DNA from: Odobenus rosmarus divergens
Taxonomy: Eukaryota; Chordata; Mammalia; Carnivora; Odobenidae
DNA length: 64,000 bases
Direction of reading: 5' to 3'
Assembly: GCF_000321225.1 (NCBI RefSeq)
Contig: NW_004450945.1
Span: forward strand, 1,599,682 to 1,663,681
Part shown: positions 33,079 to 44,010 of the stretch, in pieces
How the letters are laid out: each line of letters begins with the position of its first letter
Numbering within the stretch: position 1 is the stretch's first letter
Notes under the pieces: model-generated
Told to the model about the DNA's origin: nothing
The model's database searches: none
Seen by the model: only the letters and a program-made list of their open reading frames with translations
Made by a program: the position numbers and the translations under genes

Positions 33079-34148
33079 CGAGGAGGGGCCCAGGGGTCAG
33101 AGAAGAGTGAGGCTTAGAAAGGGAGACCAGAAGCCCCGAGCCACAGCCGCCTAGAGCACTTCCATTTTTAAGTTGAACATGTTGAGTATCCATATAGGAT
33201 TTTAGGGAGCAGCCACCAAAAAGAATATAAAGAGAAAAGGGGGAGTAAGAACAGAAAAGAAAAGGAACGAAGGAAGACAGACGAGAGTGCTGAGCTAGAT
33301 GGTCTCCGACTGTCTCAGTCCTGCTGGGCTCTGACTCACTGCAATGCTCTCCTGCCCACATTTTCAGGAACCACTTCTGTTCCTTTCTGCTATCCTCTCA
33401 GGGAAGAAAACATACATAAGCCCAGAAAAAGCCACTGGTTAGATCTCATTTCCCAGCTCTGAAGAGTGGCTGGCTCGCAGGAGAGGAAACTGGGGGGTGA
33501 TGTGGGCTGGGAGGGAGGAGGTCTGAGGCCCTGAGCTGTAAATCAGGCTCAGAGGTTTGGATACCCTACTGCATGACCTTCAGATGCCCCTCTGGACTCC
33601 AGAAACCCGCACACTAACACACAGGCTGAGGGAAGCATGCCAAGCTCCCAGGCTGCCCCTGGAAGCTGGGCCCACTTGGAGGAGTTATTTTGAATTTTCA
33701 GGAAAAACTGTTCAACGCCAAGCCTTCCCTCCCAAGAACAACACAGGCAGGGATTTTTGACGTGCTTGGGAGGTGAAGGTTTTGGGCAGCTCTAGGCCGA
33801 TGCCAGGCCCGTGAGACACACAGATAACATCCACGCCCAAATCAGTATGTATGGATCACAATTGTGATTTCGTTTTACTCTAAACACTTCCAAGCGTTGC
33901 CAAGTCTCGGGGTTTCCTGACGTACTTTAAATGGTTTTGCTCTACCATTTCTCAACCTGACTGTGCCGTGACATGGTCGTCTCTCGACATTCAGCCCACA
34001 AGGTTAGGCATTCCCCAGGAGCTCGGAGATACGGCAAATCCAGACTACACTGAAGATTTCCTTTATGGGCACACACACCACCAGGTGAGAGCACGCTGCT
34101 GCTCTCCCACACAAAAGGAGGAGTCCTCGAAACTATATGAACACGTAA
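33079..34148. other. Unique sequence, nothing recognised
   Basis: A 106-codon antisense frame at 33041-33361 has no recognised domain. Nothing else is supported. Confidence 0.35.
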
Positions 34149-34290
34149 GATAGTGGAATGAGCACTGGATTGGAAGTTGAGCGAGGAATTCCCTAGAGCC
34201 AGCACCAACTGACCTTCCCTCCCTGTGAGCGCTGGTAGGTCACTTCCTCTTTCCAGGCCTGTTTCCTCGCTGTGAAATGGGGGGGGGAGG
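34149..34290 (+). mobile_element. MIR SINE
   Basis: 'atagtggaatgagcactggattgg' (MIR start), 'gcgctggtaggtcacttcctctttccaggcctgtttcctcgctgtgaaatgg' (core). Followed by a run of G. Confidence 0.82.
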
Positions 34291-34479
34291 GGTCCTTCAT
34301 TCACTCAACTGACATTCACCACAAACCTACTCTCTGATGAAGTGGTTCTCCCTGACCAAGGTCACAGCCCAAGGAATGGCACAGAAGCCACATCAGACAA
34401 ATTAACTCTGGAGATCACTAGAGTACCTGATGTCAAAGTCAATTTTGATTCTGTAAAAGAAATGGATTAGGCATGTCCT

Positions 34480-35035
34480 CATCCCTCTGACAGCTCACAG
34501 AGTAATGGAGGAGAGGGACATGGAAGGACAATCACCGATCAGTGCGGAAATGCTTTAGTGGCAATTACCTGGCTATCATGGGGATTCAGAGAGGGTAGCT
34601 CTACAATGTGTCCCAGAAAAGGGGAGAGCTAAGTTGAATTCTAAAGGTGGCGCACAAGACAGAGAAGGGAAGGGGAGCAGAGGGAAGAATATGGACAGGA
34701 GTTTGGTAGGTTCGAGAATTTCAAGTAATTCCTCTATGATGAGACATTGTGGGGTGAGAAGGGAAGAGGAAGTAAGAGATTAAGTAAATCCGATCTCCAG
34801 GAGCCTGTGTGCTTCCGGCTATGGGGTTCAAGTTTTGTTTGGGTCCTTTGCCCTGAAGGCAATAGGGAAACACCAAAACGCGGGTTGATAACAATCACAT
34901 TTATATTTTAGAAATCTCACTCTGGCTGTCTTTTAGGGGATAGTTTGGAGTGGGAAAGAGATGGAAGGCAGGGAGATTGCTCCAGAAGCAAGAGCAAGAA
35001 GTCATGGTGGGGTAAACTGCATCAGGCACCATGGG
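34480..35035 (+). repeat. Old unnamed mammalian repeat, copy C
   Basis: Shares with copies B, D and F: 'gcaatagggaaacaccaaaacgcgggttgataac', 'atattttagaaatctcactctggctg', 'gaaggcagggagattgctccag'. The order is that of the common mammalian repeat also seen at 22.9, 39.2, 51.7 and 57.3 kb. Confidence 0.45.
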
Positions 35036-35254
35036 AATGACGAGAGGGAAGTGAAACCAAAGTATATAGTAAGGGCCATGACTAGATGCACATTTTCCAT
35101 TTCTAACTTTCTAGGACTCTACAGCTAAAGAAATCTCCCCGCACACATTTCACCTCCCATTTTTACCTCCCCTCCCCCCACCGCCCCCACACTGGGAAGT
35201 CTGGCTGGCCCCTCCCACTCCGAGGCTTGGATAATAGGTGTGGCAGCGGGCCCA

Positions 35255-35375
35255 GAAGTTCCCGCCATCTTCTTCACCAGCATGTTCTGCTGCCTGAGCA
35301 GTTGGCCGCCGCCATGAGTGTTAATTGGAGAGACATCTGAAGTGACCAGACTGGTTACGCCGCCGCCATGATAGA
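35255..35375 (+). promoter_or_regulatory. Cluster of three YY1-like motifs
   Basis: 'cccgccatctt' (35261), 'gccgccgccatgag' (35305) and 'cgccgccgccatgat' (35359) all contain the CCGCCAT core on the same strand within about 110 bp, in otherwise unremarkable DNA. YY1 is known to prefer CCGCCATNTT; the first site is closest. The last two also look like strong start-codon contexts, but the frames stop after 8 codons each. Confidence 0.45.
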
Positions 35376-35424
35376 CACACTCCATCTGCTCTAACAAGGC
35401 GCCTCTCAGTACAAACACACGAGG

Positions 35425-36169
35425 CCAGCCCGTTTCCTTGTGCCCAGGACTTGTTAGAAGTGAGACTCAGAGAAGTTAGATTCACAGGCTTTTTCACTGA
35501 AAACTGCCTCCGAGAACATCGAGTGCGTGCCCTTTATTTTGATAAGGAAAATAAGGCCTCCTCTTGCCCAGGGTTTCACTAGGACCCCCCTGGCAGGGGT
35601 CTCCTGACCTGTCCTCTCCCCTTTGTGGACGGGTAGGGTGTGAAGCTGGCAACTGAGCTTCTGAAATCATAAGCTGACCAGTAGAGTTCCTGGAGCAGAG
35701 TTGCTCAGATTATGGACTGACTGGTAAGTGGCATGACTTTGGGGTGGAACTGTCATTGAAAATATCAATTTGTTAAAAATATTTCAGTTATTCTACTATC
35801 TAGCTGGAAGGGGACTTTAGAAATAGCTGCCTAGGCCCATGGCTTTCTGACCGGTATTTGTTTTGTTTCAGTAGCAGATTCTTTTTCACGTGCTGAAGTG
35901 GAGGCTCAGAAAGGGGAGCACCCGGACAAGGGGCCGGAATAAGTGACCAGGGGTGATTAGCACCAAGCTCGCGGAACCCCAAGCGCATGTTCCACACCTA
36001 TGGTCTTATCTGGTCTTCACGACCAGCCCCACTGCCGCCCACTCCCTGCTCTGCACCGGGCAGGGACATAGAAGAGGAAGGCTCCAGAACGAGTAAGTGT
36101 GTCTGTCTTATTTTCAGCTCTAAAATCTTACAGAACAGACTCTTTTAATATTACCTGATTGTTCCATGG
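35425..36169. other. Unique sequence with weak MIR debris
   Basis: 'gtgctgaagtggaggctcagaaaggggagc' near 35890 may be an antisense MIR core. No gene is supported. Confidence 0.35.
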
Positions 36170-36325
36170 CATTTTCTAGTTATTTACTCACATCTACACA
36201 TATAATCCCATGAGAACTGTGAAGAATGTTCATGTATGCCTTTTTACAGAAGACAGAGAAAAAGGAGTTGCCACACAGTCTATCAGTGGGAGGACCAAGA
36301 CCCAGCTGTCTCAGTGTTGGACCCC
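36170..36325 (-). mobile_element. MIR-like fragment (antisense)
   Basis: 'ctagttatttactcacatctacacatataatcccatgag' then 'tttttacagaagacagagaaaaagg' follow antisense MIR order loosely. Confidence 0.5.
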
Positions 36326-36440
36326 CCATCCAGGGACCCTTGGAACCAGGGGTTATCACTCATCCCAAGAGTACCCACACTCTCATCAATTGCCTTTTGC
36401 GGACTCAGTTCCAATGGTGAGTAACAGAGAACCGCTGTTG

Positions 36441-37022
36441 CTAAGCTGCAAGATCACAAATAGCACTGCAACTTCCTTGATTGTAGTTCATCAACAAGGG
36501 AGAGTGGAAGTCATTAAGGAGGCCAATCTGGGACTTGTAATTAACTAGGAGCCAAGGTATCTTTGAGAAACCAGCAGCAACTAGAGGTATCCATGAAGAA
36601 AAGAGGGACAGGACGCCAGTGAAGCCCCATCTTGGCCCCCTCTGCTGCCTGAGGTGCTGAGAAGGTAAATATGTCTGATCCAGCCCTGCAACAAATGACA
36701 AAGGCAAAGCTACGTGGTGGAAGCTAAATTCAGCAAGCCCTGCAGTGCAGGTAAGACTGAATGCCAGGGTAACGAGGGGACCGAGGACGTGCCCTTGGAA
36801 GAACCTGGTCATCTGTGGGCCCAAGGCACATGCTCCACCTGAGTGGGGGAGAGAGGACCATGGCCAGGGGAGGTTCAGGCCTGGGTCATCTCCTCCCCAA
36901 TGAACATTCTCATAATAGGGAGAAATCTGGCTTAGAGTGATCCTGAGAGGGAGAAAGCAGTGGGAAATGTAGCTCTCAGCAAGGCAATGGCTCTGTATGA
37001 GGGGCTTCAACTGCATTCTCAT
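36441..37022 (-). other. 193-codon open frame, coding status doubtful
   Basis: The longest uninterrupted frame in the window. The conceptual product is rich in Leu, Ser, Pro and His, shows no family I recognise, no clear signal peptide and no repeated motif. The upstream context shows no promoter signature that I can support. It overlaps no repeat that I can name. At this length a chance frame in 64 kb of mixed-composition DNA is plausible, so I do not call it a gene. Confidence 0.25.
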
Positions 37023-37108
37023 TTAGCCAATTTTTGATCATATGGTGATTGAGTCACTTGGCCATGACAGCTGCCTGATTCTTAGAAGCAGCTAACGACT
37101 CTCCCACG

Positions 37109-37180
37109 ATAATAATGGTGATAAAAATAATATGAATAGCAGCAATAATTATAAGTATAAATATTATAATAACTACTATT
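37109..37180 (+). repeat. AAT-rich degenerate microsatellite
   Basis: Runs of 'ataat' and 'aataat' with many interruptions, directly beside the 3' end of an antisense MIR. Confidence 0.7.
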
Positions 37181-37398
37181 AAGGACAGCTCACAGACATA
37201 AACAGTTTTTGAGTCTTCTAGAATTCTTTACTGTTCATTATTGCATTGCTTTTCACAAAACCCTTAAGAGATAGGCAGGGCAGGAATGGCAATCACACCC
37301 ATTTTACAGAAGAAGAAACTAAGGTCCAGAGACTAGCAGTGGGTTGTCCAAGTCATACAGTAATTTGGTTGCAGAGCAGCCAGGATTCAGAGGTGCGT
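37181..37398 (-). mobile_element. MIR SINE (antisense)
   Basis: 'gcattgcttttcacaaaacccttaagag', 'cacacccattttacagaagaagaaactaaggtcc', 'ttgtccaagtcatacagtaatttggttgcagagc' and 'caggattcagagg' are a clear antisense MIR. Confidence 0.87.
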
Positions 37399-37739
37399 GA
37401 GCAGAGGAGGAAAGCTGAATAATTTGGGCCCGCTGAGTCCCAACAAAGAGGGATACTGATTTCCCTTTGGAAGGTATGCTTATCGTTGTTCCTTCTGGGC
37501 AAAGTACCATTGAAAGGCCACGCTGTCGAATGAGGCATCGAGAATCTCAGAGAACCAGCTGTGCATGAGAATGTGACTTACAAGGGAGATGCCTGTCTCT
37601 GGGCCTTGAGCATAGAGTGGACAACATTCACAGTTGCCTTGTCCTCAACTGCATGACAGAAGCCACAGAACCAACAGAGGAGAAGAATAAATAAGCCACT
37701 GCATAGACACACATAGAAGAGCATTGCTCTTCAAGGTCA

Positions 37740-37908
37740 CACTTACATCTCTGCTTTGTCTGTCCCTCCCCTCCTCCACCACCCCCTGCTCTGATGGGAG
37801 CTCCCAGATGTCCTAGACTTGATCTCTTTCTTCTCTGTGTCTTTGGTGCCTGTTATGTTGCCGGACACAGAGCTGTTGTTCAATCCATGTTGGATCCATG
37901 CATGCGTA
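37740..37908 (+). mobile_element. L2 3' end
   Basis: 'gggagctcccagatgtcctag', 'ctttggtgcctgttatgttgccggacacagagctgttgttcaatcc' follow the L2 terminus. Confidence 0.6.
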
Positions 37909-38359
37909 AAGAGGAGATGAATACCTCAAGAGACAACCGACTTTGAGACCGGAGGTACATGGAGCACAACCCCTGACTGAAATAACCTGCTCCTTTGTGC
38001 CAAGAACTTGGTCTTTATGTGTCTTCTCCTGTTAATATTTACCACGAATGTTTACTTCTTTGGAAAGTTCAGGGAGAACGACAATGTGGAGTCTGAATGA
38101 CGAAAGGTTAAATAGCAGCACAAGCCCCAAGGCATCACGGTGAGGGGCTGTTTAATGAAAGTCATACAGCTGCCTCCCTCCTCCCATTAGGCCTTGGCAG
38201 CATTTCTAACCTGATAAAGAATACCAACCACCTGAAATGATGCCCATGTCTCAGTTACAGCCCACCTGGATCCACATGTACAACAGTTTCAATCTACCTC
38301 TGAGACTTCACCCAAAAGACCGTTGACTTAAATTTAAATACCCAAAAGAGGGTATTTAA

Positions 38360-38515
38360 TTCAAAGGCATGGAAAGGGTCTACATGTGCAAAGCCCTGTG
38401 TTAAGCACCCGGGGGAAAAGACAATTAATCTGACTAGTTCTTGCTTTCAAGGATTTACAGTATTATGAAGGACAAGATAGTACCAGGCAAAAAACAAATA
38501 AATGCTAAGTAGAGC
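38360..38515 (+). repeat. Old unnamed mammalian repeat, copy D, left part
   Basis: 'tacatgtgcaaagccctgtgttaagcacccggggg', 'ttcaaggatttacagtattatgaagg' and 'caaataaatgctaagtagagc' match the start of the repeat. It stops where the MLT1 LTR begins. Confidence 0.5.
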
Positions 38516-39184
38516 ATATTAATTTCCTATTGCAGCTTTAACAAATCACCACAAATTTAGTGGCTTAATATTACACAAACTTACTATCATATAGTTCTGG
38601 AGGTCTGATGGGCCCACAGGGCTGTGTTCCTTCTGGAGGCTCTAGGGGAGAATCTCTTTCCTTACCTTGTCCAGATTCTGGAGGCTGGCTGCGTTCCTTG
38701 GCTCCTGGCCCCTATCCTCCATCTTCAAAGCCGGCAGTACAGCGTCTTCCCTCCCCCTCCACCTCCTGCCTCCCTTTCATAAGGACCCTTGTGATTACAC
38801 TGGGCCCACCTGGATAATCCAGCATAATGTTTTCATTTCAAGATTCTTTTTTTTTTTTAGATTTATTTATTTATTTGAGAGAGAGAGTGAGCATGCAAGA
38901 AGGGGGAGGGCAGAGAGAGAGAGGGAGAGAGAGAATCCTCAAGCAGACTCTCTGCTGAGTGGGAAGCCGATACAGGGCTTGATCCCAGGACCCCAACATC
39001 ATGACCTGAGCTGAAATCAAGAGTTGGAAGTAGGACACTCCACTGACTGAGCCACCCAGGTGCCCCCTCATGCCTCCCCCATTTCAAGATTCTTAATTAT
39101 ATCTGCAAAGTTCCTTTTGCCATGTTAGTTAACATAGTTACAGGCTCTAGGGATTAGGACATGGGCATCGTTGGGGGCCACCAC
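38516..39184 (-). mobile_element. MLT1-type LTR (antisense), split by a SINE
   Basis: 'aatttcctattgcagctttaacaaatcacc', 'tagttctggaggtctgatgg', 'gttccttctggaggctctaggggagaatc', 'aaggacccttgtgattacactgggcccacc' and, after the SINE, 'attatatctgcaaagttccttttgccatg' and 'ctagggattaggacatggg' are the reverse of an MLT1 LTR. Its true 5' end is slightly short. The SINE occupies 38849-39080. Non-coding ancient retroelement LTR. Confidence 0.88.
38849..39080 (-). mobile_element. SINEC inserted in the MLT1 LTR
   Basis: Antisense copy between exact 14-bp duplications atttcaagattctt (38835-38848 and 39081-39094). The head 'gagccacccaggtgcccc' ends near 39066, leaving about 13 extra bases (tcatgcctccccc) before the duplication. 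These belong neither to the SINE consensus nor to the LTR. Confidence 0.96.
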
Positions 39185-39900
39185 ATGAAGGAACAGTCAG
39201 TTAGAAGCTTTGGGAGTACAAAGAAAGCCATGGTGAATTCCAACAAGAGGCCCAACTGCGCATCACAAAGGAGGTAGCATTTGGACTGGTCCTGAAGGAT
39301 AGATAGGATTGTGTAGGGGGAAAAAAAAAGAGGAAATGGTGAAAAAGAATCTGGTGAAAATGGGACATAGGATTATGTGAGAGGGAAGCACTGGGAGGCA
39401 TGGCAAAGGATATCATCCTTTGGGCATACTGTGAGACCTTTTCTGTTCTTCATGCAGAGAGAGACCTTGAACAGTTTTTAGAAATGTCCTATCTTTCCAA
39501 AAGATCATTCTAGCAACAGCATGGACAATGTGCAAGAGAGCTAAGATGTGCAAGAGAGGGCAAGGTGACCAGTATGATAACCACACCAGTAGATGACAAG
39601 CTAAGCCATTGGTAATGGAGCTGGAAAAGAGGGGAAGGTGTAGAGACACCAGAGAAGTCAATTTGTCAGGATTTGATGACTCTACAGAAGAGAGGAGAAA
39701 CGTGGAAGAGACAGAGATGTAAGCGCAGTAACTTGATACCCTTATGTCGACTTTTACTTAGATGAACTATTAGCCAAAACAGTACATGGGCAAAGGAGCA
39801 GATTTGAGGAAGGAAGGGGGTACATTCAGCACAGGCTGTTGAGTCCAAGGTGCTGGGGGGCTTCCAGGTGGAAATGACGGCAGGTAGGTGGAGTTTCAGA
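39185..39900 (+). repeat. Old unnamed mammalian repeat, copy D, right part
   Basis: Continues copy D after the LTR: 'gaggtagcatttggactggtcctgaaggatagataggattg', 'cttgaacagtttttagaaatgtcc', 'ccaaaagatcattctagcaacagcatggac'. Confidence 0.5.
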
Positions 39901-40001
39901 TCGGAACCTTAAGTGAGAGATCCGGGCCTTTTATATGTGGCTGCCATCCATTTGTCTAGTATAAGGGTCACAGCTGACATGAGTTTTTAAAATGAGTTCT
40001 G

Positions 40002-40183
40002 GGACACCTGGGTGGCTCAGTCGGTTGAGCATCCGACTCTTGATTTCCACTCAGTTATGATCTCAGTGTCATGAGATCGAGCCCTGTGTCGGGCTCTGTG
40101 CTGGGCATGGAGCCTGCTTACGATTCTCTCTCTCCCTCTTCCCATCTCCCTCTGCCTAACCCCCCCCCCATGCACTTTCTATC
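40002..40183 (+). mobile_element. SINEC, older subfamily
   Basis: Head 'ggacacctgggtggctcagtcggttgagcatccgactcttgatttc' with the CT-rich body and a run of C at 40160-40169. The whole unit with its tail lies between 8-bp duplications gagttctg at 39994-40001 and 40394-40401. Confidence 0.94.
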
Positions 40184-40214
<31 letters not shown>

Positions 40215-40393
40215 GAGAAAGAAAGAAAGAAAGAAAGAAGAAAGAAAGAAAGAAAGAAAGAAAAGAAAGAAAGAGAAAGAGAAAGAAAAAGAAAGAAAGA
40301 AGAAAAAGAAAGAAAGAAAGAAGAAAAGAAAGAGAAAGAAAGAAAGAAGAAAAGAAAGAAAGAAAGAAAGAAAGAAAGAAGAGAAAGAAAAGA
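40184..40393 (+). repeat. (GAAA)n microsatellite grown from a SINE tail
   Basis: About 210 bp of GAAA units with AAGAA, GAGA and GAAAA interruptions. Pure purine strand. It explains the long Lys/Glu frame on one strand and the Phe/Leu/Ser frame on the other; neither is a gene. Confidence 0.97.
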
Positions 40394-40714
40394 GAGTTCT
40401 GAGAATTGTATCACATGGCAGAAATTCCAGCTCTTAAGATTGAAGGAAGCATGACAAGAAGACCCTCCACTATCCCCAGGCAAGTGATTCTCAGACATGA
40501 CATTTCCTCATGTCACAATGAGGGAACAGTTGTGGGTGCTGTCTTCAAAGGAACAAGAACAGTGCCCCTGTACACCTGTGATTGAAGCTGGCCTATGTGG
40601 GACTCAGGCCTGTGAGCAGAGGCAGAGGAGAGCAGCTAAGAAACAGCTCTACAGGAGGTGGGGTTCCTTCCCTCCAGCCAAAACCTCCTACTTTTGGTCT
40701 CCATAACTTATTAC

Positions 40715-41045
40715 CCCTCCTTCCACTTAGATTGCTCTTTTCTCCTTCCCATCAAGGCTCAGCGCAAATGCCCCCTCCTCTGGGAAGCCCTCCATGGTTC
40801 ACCTTCAAGGAAATAATACCCCTTACCGTTGGTTGTATTTCTTTTAGGATTCTCTGCCTGAAGTATCTGTTACTTTGTATTATAATCACCTGTGTATTTA
40901 AGGCTCTCTTCACCCCTCCAAACCCAGAATTTTTTGAGCGTGCTGGTACTGCCTGATCTATTTCTGTGAGCATGCTAGAGCCTGACATAATGCCTTTCAC
41001 ACAGTCAGTTCTATACGTGCAGGATAAATTGATAAAAATGGTTGT
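40715..41045 (+). mobile_element. L2 3' region
   Basis: 'catcaaggctcagcgcaaatgccccctcctctgggaagccctccatgg', 'gttactttgtattataatcacctgtg', 'gcatgctagagcctgacataatgcctttcacacagtcag' are in L2 order. The region to 41205 may be a second decayed L2 end ('cttgtgggcagggatttcttctt'). Confidence 0.82.
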
Positions 41046-41454
41046 TTGTGCACTTATGTGGTACCCTCCTCTCTCTCCTACTTTATAATAAGTAGACTTT
41101 TTGTGACCTTCTTGTGGGCAGGGATTTCTTCTTACTAAAGAATAAGAGTACCTCCCATGGATACCTTTCAAGTGATTGGAGCACAGTCAATCATTATTGA
41201 ATTCAGCTGTGTTGATGACTTGGCACTCACAGCAGAGAGATCTAGAATAATGAGGCCTGTGGTATGATTGTGTTGAACCAATAGACCACAAGAGCTTGAG
41301 GACAGCTCAGCCTTGGCCCAGGGCTGGGAGACAGAAGGCATCTTAGATCCTGAAGAGGAGAGAATGTGAGCCAGTGCCCTTGGCAAACTGGGCAGATGTG
41401 TGGACTGAGGATTCAGGAGGAAAACCAGCATGGGTCAGTGAGCACAAGAGAGAA

Positions 41455-41528
41455 AGTCTCAAGTCCTGGATGTGAGGCCTGGGGTCAATTTCTGATTAGC
41501 TGTGTGGCCTTGAGCAAATTTTTCCACG
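41455..41528 (+). mobile_element. MIR head fragment
   Basis: 'caatttctgattagctgtgtggccttgagcaaatttt' is the MIR 'cttactagctgtgtgaccttgggcaagtta' phrase. Confidence 0.72.
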
Positions 41529-41815
41529 ACTACCTTCTCTCATCATTCAAGTTTCTACTTACGTATCACCTTCTCTTAGAGGAAGATCTTCCCTGACCAT
41601 TCAAGCTATAAAACGTCCCCATCACCTTCTTTTAGATTTGTTATAGCAATAGTAGAGTACATAAAATCCTGTATGCATTTGCTTAACCCTTACTTTCTGT
41701 TTCCCCTATTAGAGTACAAACAGACTGAGGGCCACAACTCTGCCTGTCTGGTTCATCAGTGTTTTGCCTTTGCCATATTCTAGGTTCTCAATATTTATCG
41801 AGTGGTTTATCTATC
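41529..41815 (+). mobile_element. L2 3' region
   Basis: 'atcaccttctcttagaggaagatcttccctgacc', 'gagtacaaacagactgagggccacaactctgcctgtctggttcatcagtg', 'ctaggttctcaatatttatcgagtgg' match L2 in order. Confidence 0.85.
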
Positions 41816-42264
41816 TGTGAGCTAGAGGAAGGTTAAGGAGTAAGAAGTTTTCTAAGAAAGTTGATTAGATGATTTCTAATAAAAATAATGATTTTTATTG
41901 ATTTCTGAGAAATTTCTGTCTCTCCTCACTATACAATTGCACATCCCATTCTGTATACCTCTGATGATCTTGGAGATTCTGAAATGAAATATAAATGTAA
42001 TATTTATAAATAATTTATAAATTAAATTATTATAGTGGCTTGGTTTTTGACGTAGTTGCTGACTTAATCCTGAAGAACAGTGGTCGTAAGACAAATTCTC
42101 CAGTCTGCTGTGTCTGAGTCTTCCATGCTGGCATTTAATTCTTCCCTCTGCCAATGCAAGATCAGTCCAACTGTGCCAAAACATTGGACTGCGAGGCCCA
42201 GGGACTCTGGTCACAGAGGCAGAAAATGTTATGGTGGAAGACAGAGAAGGAGAACTGAGATAGT
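41816..42264. other. AT-rich unique sequence
   Basis: The 136-codon antisense frame at 41876-42286 shows no recognised domain; it runs through AT-rich DNA and is treated as chance. Confidence 0.35.
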
Positions 42265-42390
42265 AGCCACTTTTAGTTTTTTGCAAAGAAATGGAGACAT
42301 TGAAGCCCAGAAGAGGAGGGAGCTATCCAGTTCTCCTGAATCTAAACCTTTAAATCATTGTGTTTTAAGTACTCCATGTGTCATGAAGAC
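42265..42390 (-). mobile_element. MIR fragment (antisense)
   Basis: 'gcaaagaaatggagacattgaagcccagaag' and 'tctaaacctttaaatcattgtgttttaagtactcc' follow an antisense MIR loosely. Confidence 0.6.
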
Positions 42391-43119
42391 AACAGAGCAT
42401 TCAAAACTGGATTTTCGGCTTTAGAAAGGGGTGCCACCGGTCTGCATTTCCCCTGACCTGGTGGGGAAAATCGGAATTGATGAACAGCGCAGAGTAAGAG
42501 CCCCTTCTCTCAGGGAATGGGGAAGAATGCAATCCTAGGTCTCTCAGAGAACGTCCCACAGCAAAGATGCTATCAGTCCCTTGAGTGAGTGTGACAGCCT
42601 GATAGTCTCTGCCCCTAGCCATAGGATGCCTCTACCTGAGCAAGTGGGCTGGAAACAGGGGAGGCCCCTGGGAGAGGGGTGCCAGGGAGAGTGATGCCCC
42701 CAAAGGAAAAGCTACCCCGGGAGCCCCAGATCCAGGCAGCTTCTAGGGGACAAAGGGTGTAGATTGATTTTCTTTAAACTCACTGAAAAAGATCAGTTCG
42801 AGTCCACCATTTTCTCCTCTGCAGAGCGTGGCAGGACAGGCAGGGGGATGAAGAGTGACTTCAGCTGTGACAGACACTAGCATTGGAACATTATCGTTTT
42901 ACTTCTAAAGGAGCAGACCGCTTGATCAACAAACAAGGCAAGGAAAGGGGTTTTCTGATTCAGGGCATCAAACCATGTTTTCTCCATGAGCGCTTAAAGC
43001 TCTCTATACACAATCAGCGTTTTGAGGTTCACTCAAAGTGTGCATGTTCACCACCTCACTTCACCCTGCGAACAGTTCCACGAAGGGGGCAAACCGGGTT
43101 CTCATTCATTTGGTCACCG
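42391..43119. other. Unique sequence, nothing recognised
   Basis: No repeat family, RNA gene or supported exon. Confidence 0.35.
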
Positions 43120-43292
43120 GGTTATTGTCAGGGCATCACTCTGTGCCAGGAGCTGTGATGGGTGCTGCTGTGATGCAGGTACCAAATGTGACAGAAGGGG
43201 AAACTGAGGCTCAGGAAGCCGGTGTGGTTTTGCCGAGCAGTGCAGAGCTATTCTGTGGGGGCAACTGGAACTCACACCCGGCTCTGCTCAGC
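43120..43292 (-). mobile_element. MIR SINE (antisense)
   Basis: 'actctgtgccaggagctgtgatgggtgctgctg', 'acagaaggggaaactgaggctcagg' and 'gcaactggaactcacacccggctctg' match antisense MIR. The overlapping frames arise from it. Confidence 0.82.
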
Positions 43293-43844
43293 GGGTGGGT
43301 CTTTCCTTGTCTGCCCCGCACCCCAATGCCCATTTCTGCACACAGAATTCAGACGATGATCAGCGTCTCCTGTTGCTCCCTTCCTCTTCCTTTCTTCTCC
43401 TGATTTACATATTGCTAAATGATGAAATTATACAGTACATAATTCCACAGCAACTCTGCTGCTTAAAAAAAATCGGGAATGGAGTAATTAGGCAGAAAGG
43501 ATTCTCAATTAGGCAGTGGATTCTGTTTCTAAAGCAGTAAATGGGGAAGAGATATTTTTTAACTGTCTCTTGAATATATTGCCATGGAATGATTGCTGCC
43601 TTGTAGAGCAGCAGTTCAGCTCTGAAATGGAACCCTATGAGCTGGCCTCAGAGCAGTGTTTTGTGTCTGAATTGCCTGCCTGGTTCTAGACCTTCAGGTT
43701 TGGGAAGTGACCTCACACTGTAGGGTCTCCAGCACTATATGGGCAGTCAGGACTGCCACTTAATGCTATGTGTCTTTAGTTTTCCCTTTGCGCTGGGAAG
43801 CAGCAGAAAATGATGGAAGTTACCATCATTTGGGTTTCCCAGTG
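43293..43844. other. Unique sequence, nothing recognised
   Basis: No supported feature in this 550-bp stretch. Confidence 0.35.
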
Positions 43845-44010
43845 TTGGTCTTAAAATCCCAACCTGTCACCTTTCAGTCGGGTGGCCCTGCAGAATTCTA
43901 CCTCTCTGAGCTTTGGTGAGATAATGAACATTGGTAACTCCAACCCCATACAATGATAGCGAGGATGGTGGGAGGTGATGGTAGAATCTAGCATGTGGTA
44001 GGAGTAAGTA
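43845..44010 (+). mobile_element. MIR SINE
   Basis: 'cccaacctgtcacctttcagtcgggtggccctg', 'tctacctctctgagctttggtgagataatgaacattgg' and 'gaatctagcatgtggtaggagtaag' follow MIR order. Confidence 0.68.

Noticed and set aside
35305..35395. Two start codons in strong context
   Set aside because: Each frame stops after 8 codons; the sequence is better explained as YY1-like motifs.
40071..40498. Long Lys/Glu-rich frame and opposite Phe/Leu/Ser-rich frame (about 126 codons each)
   Set aside because: Both are simple read-throughs of the (GAAA)n microsatellite and the SINE body.
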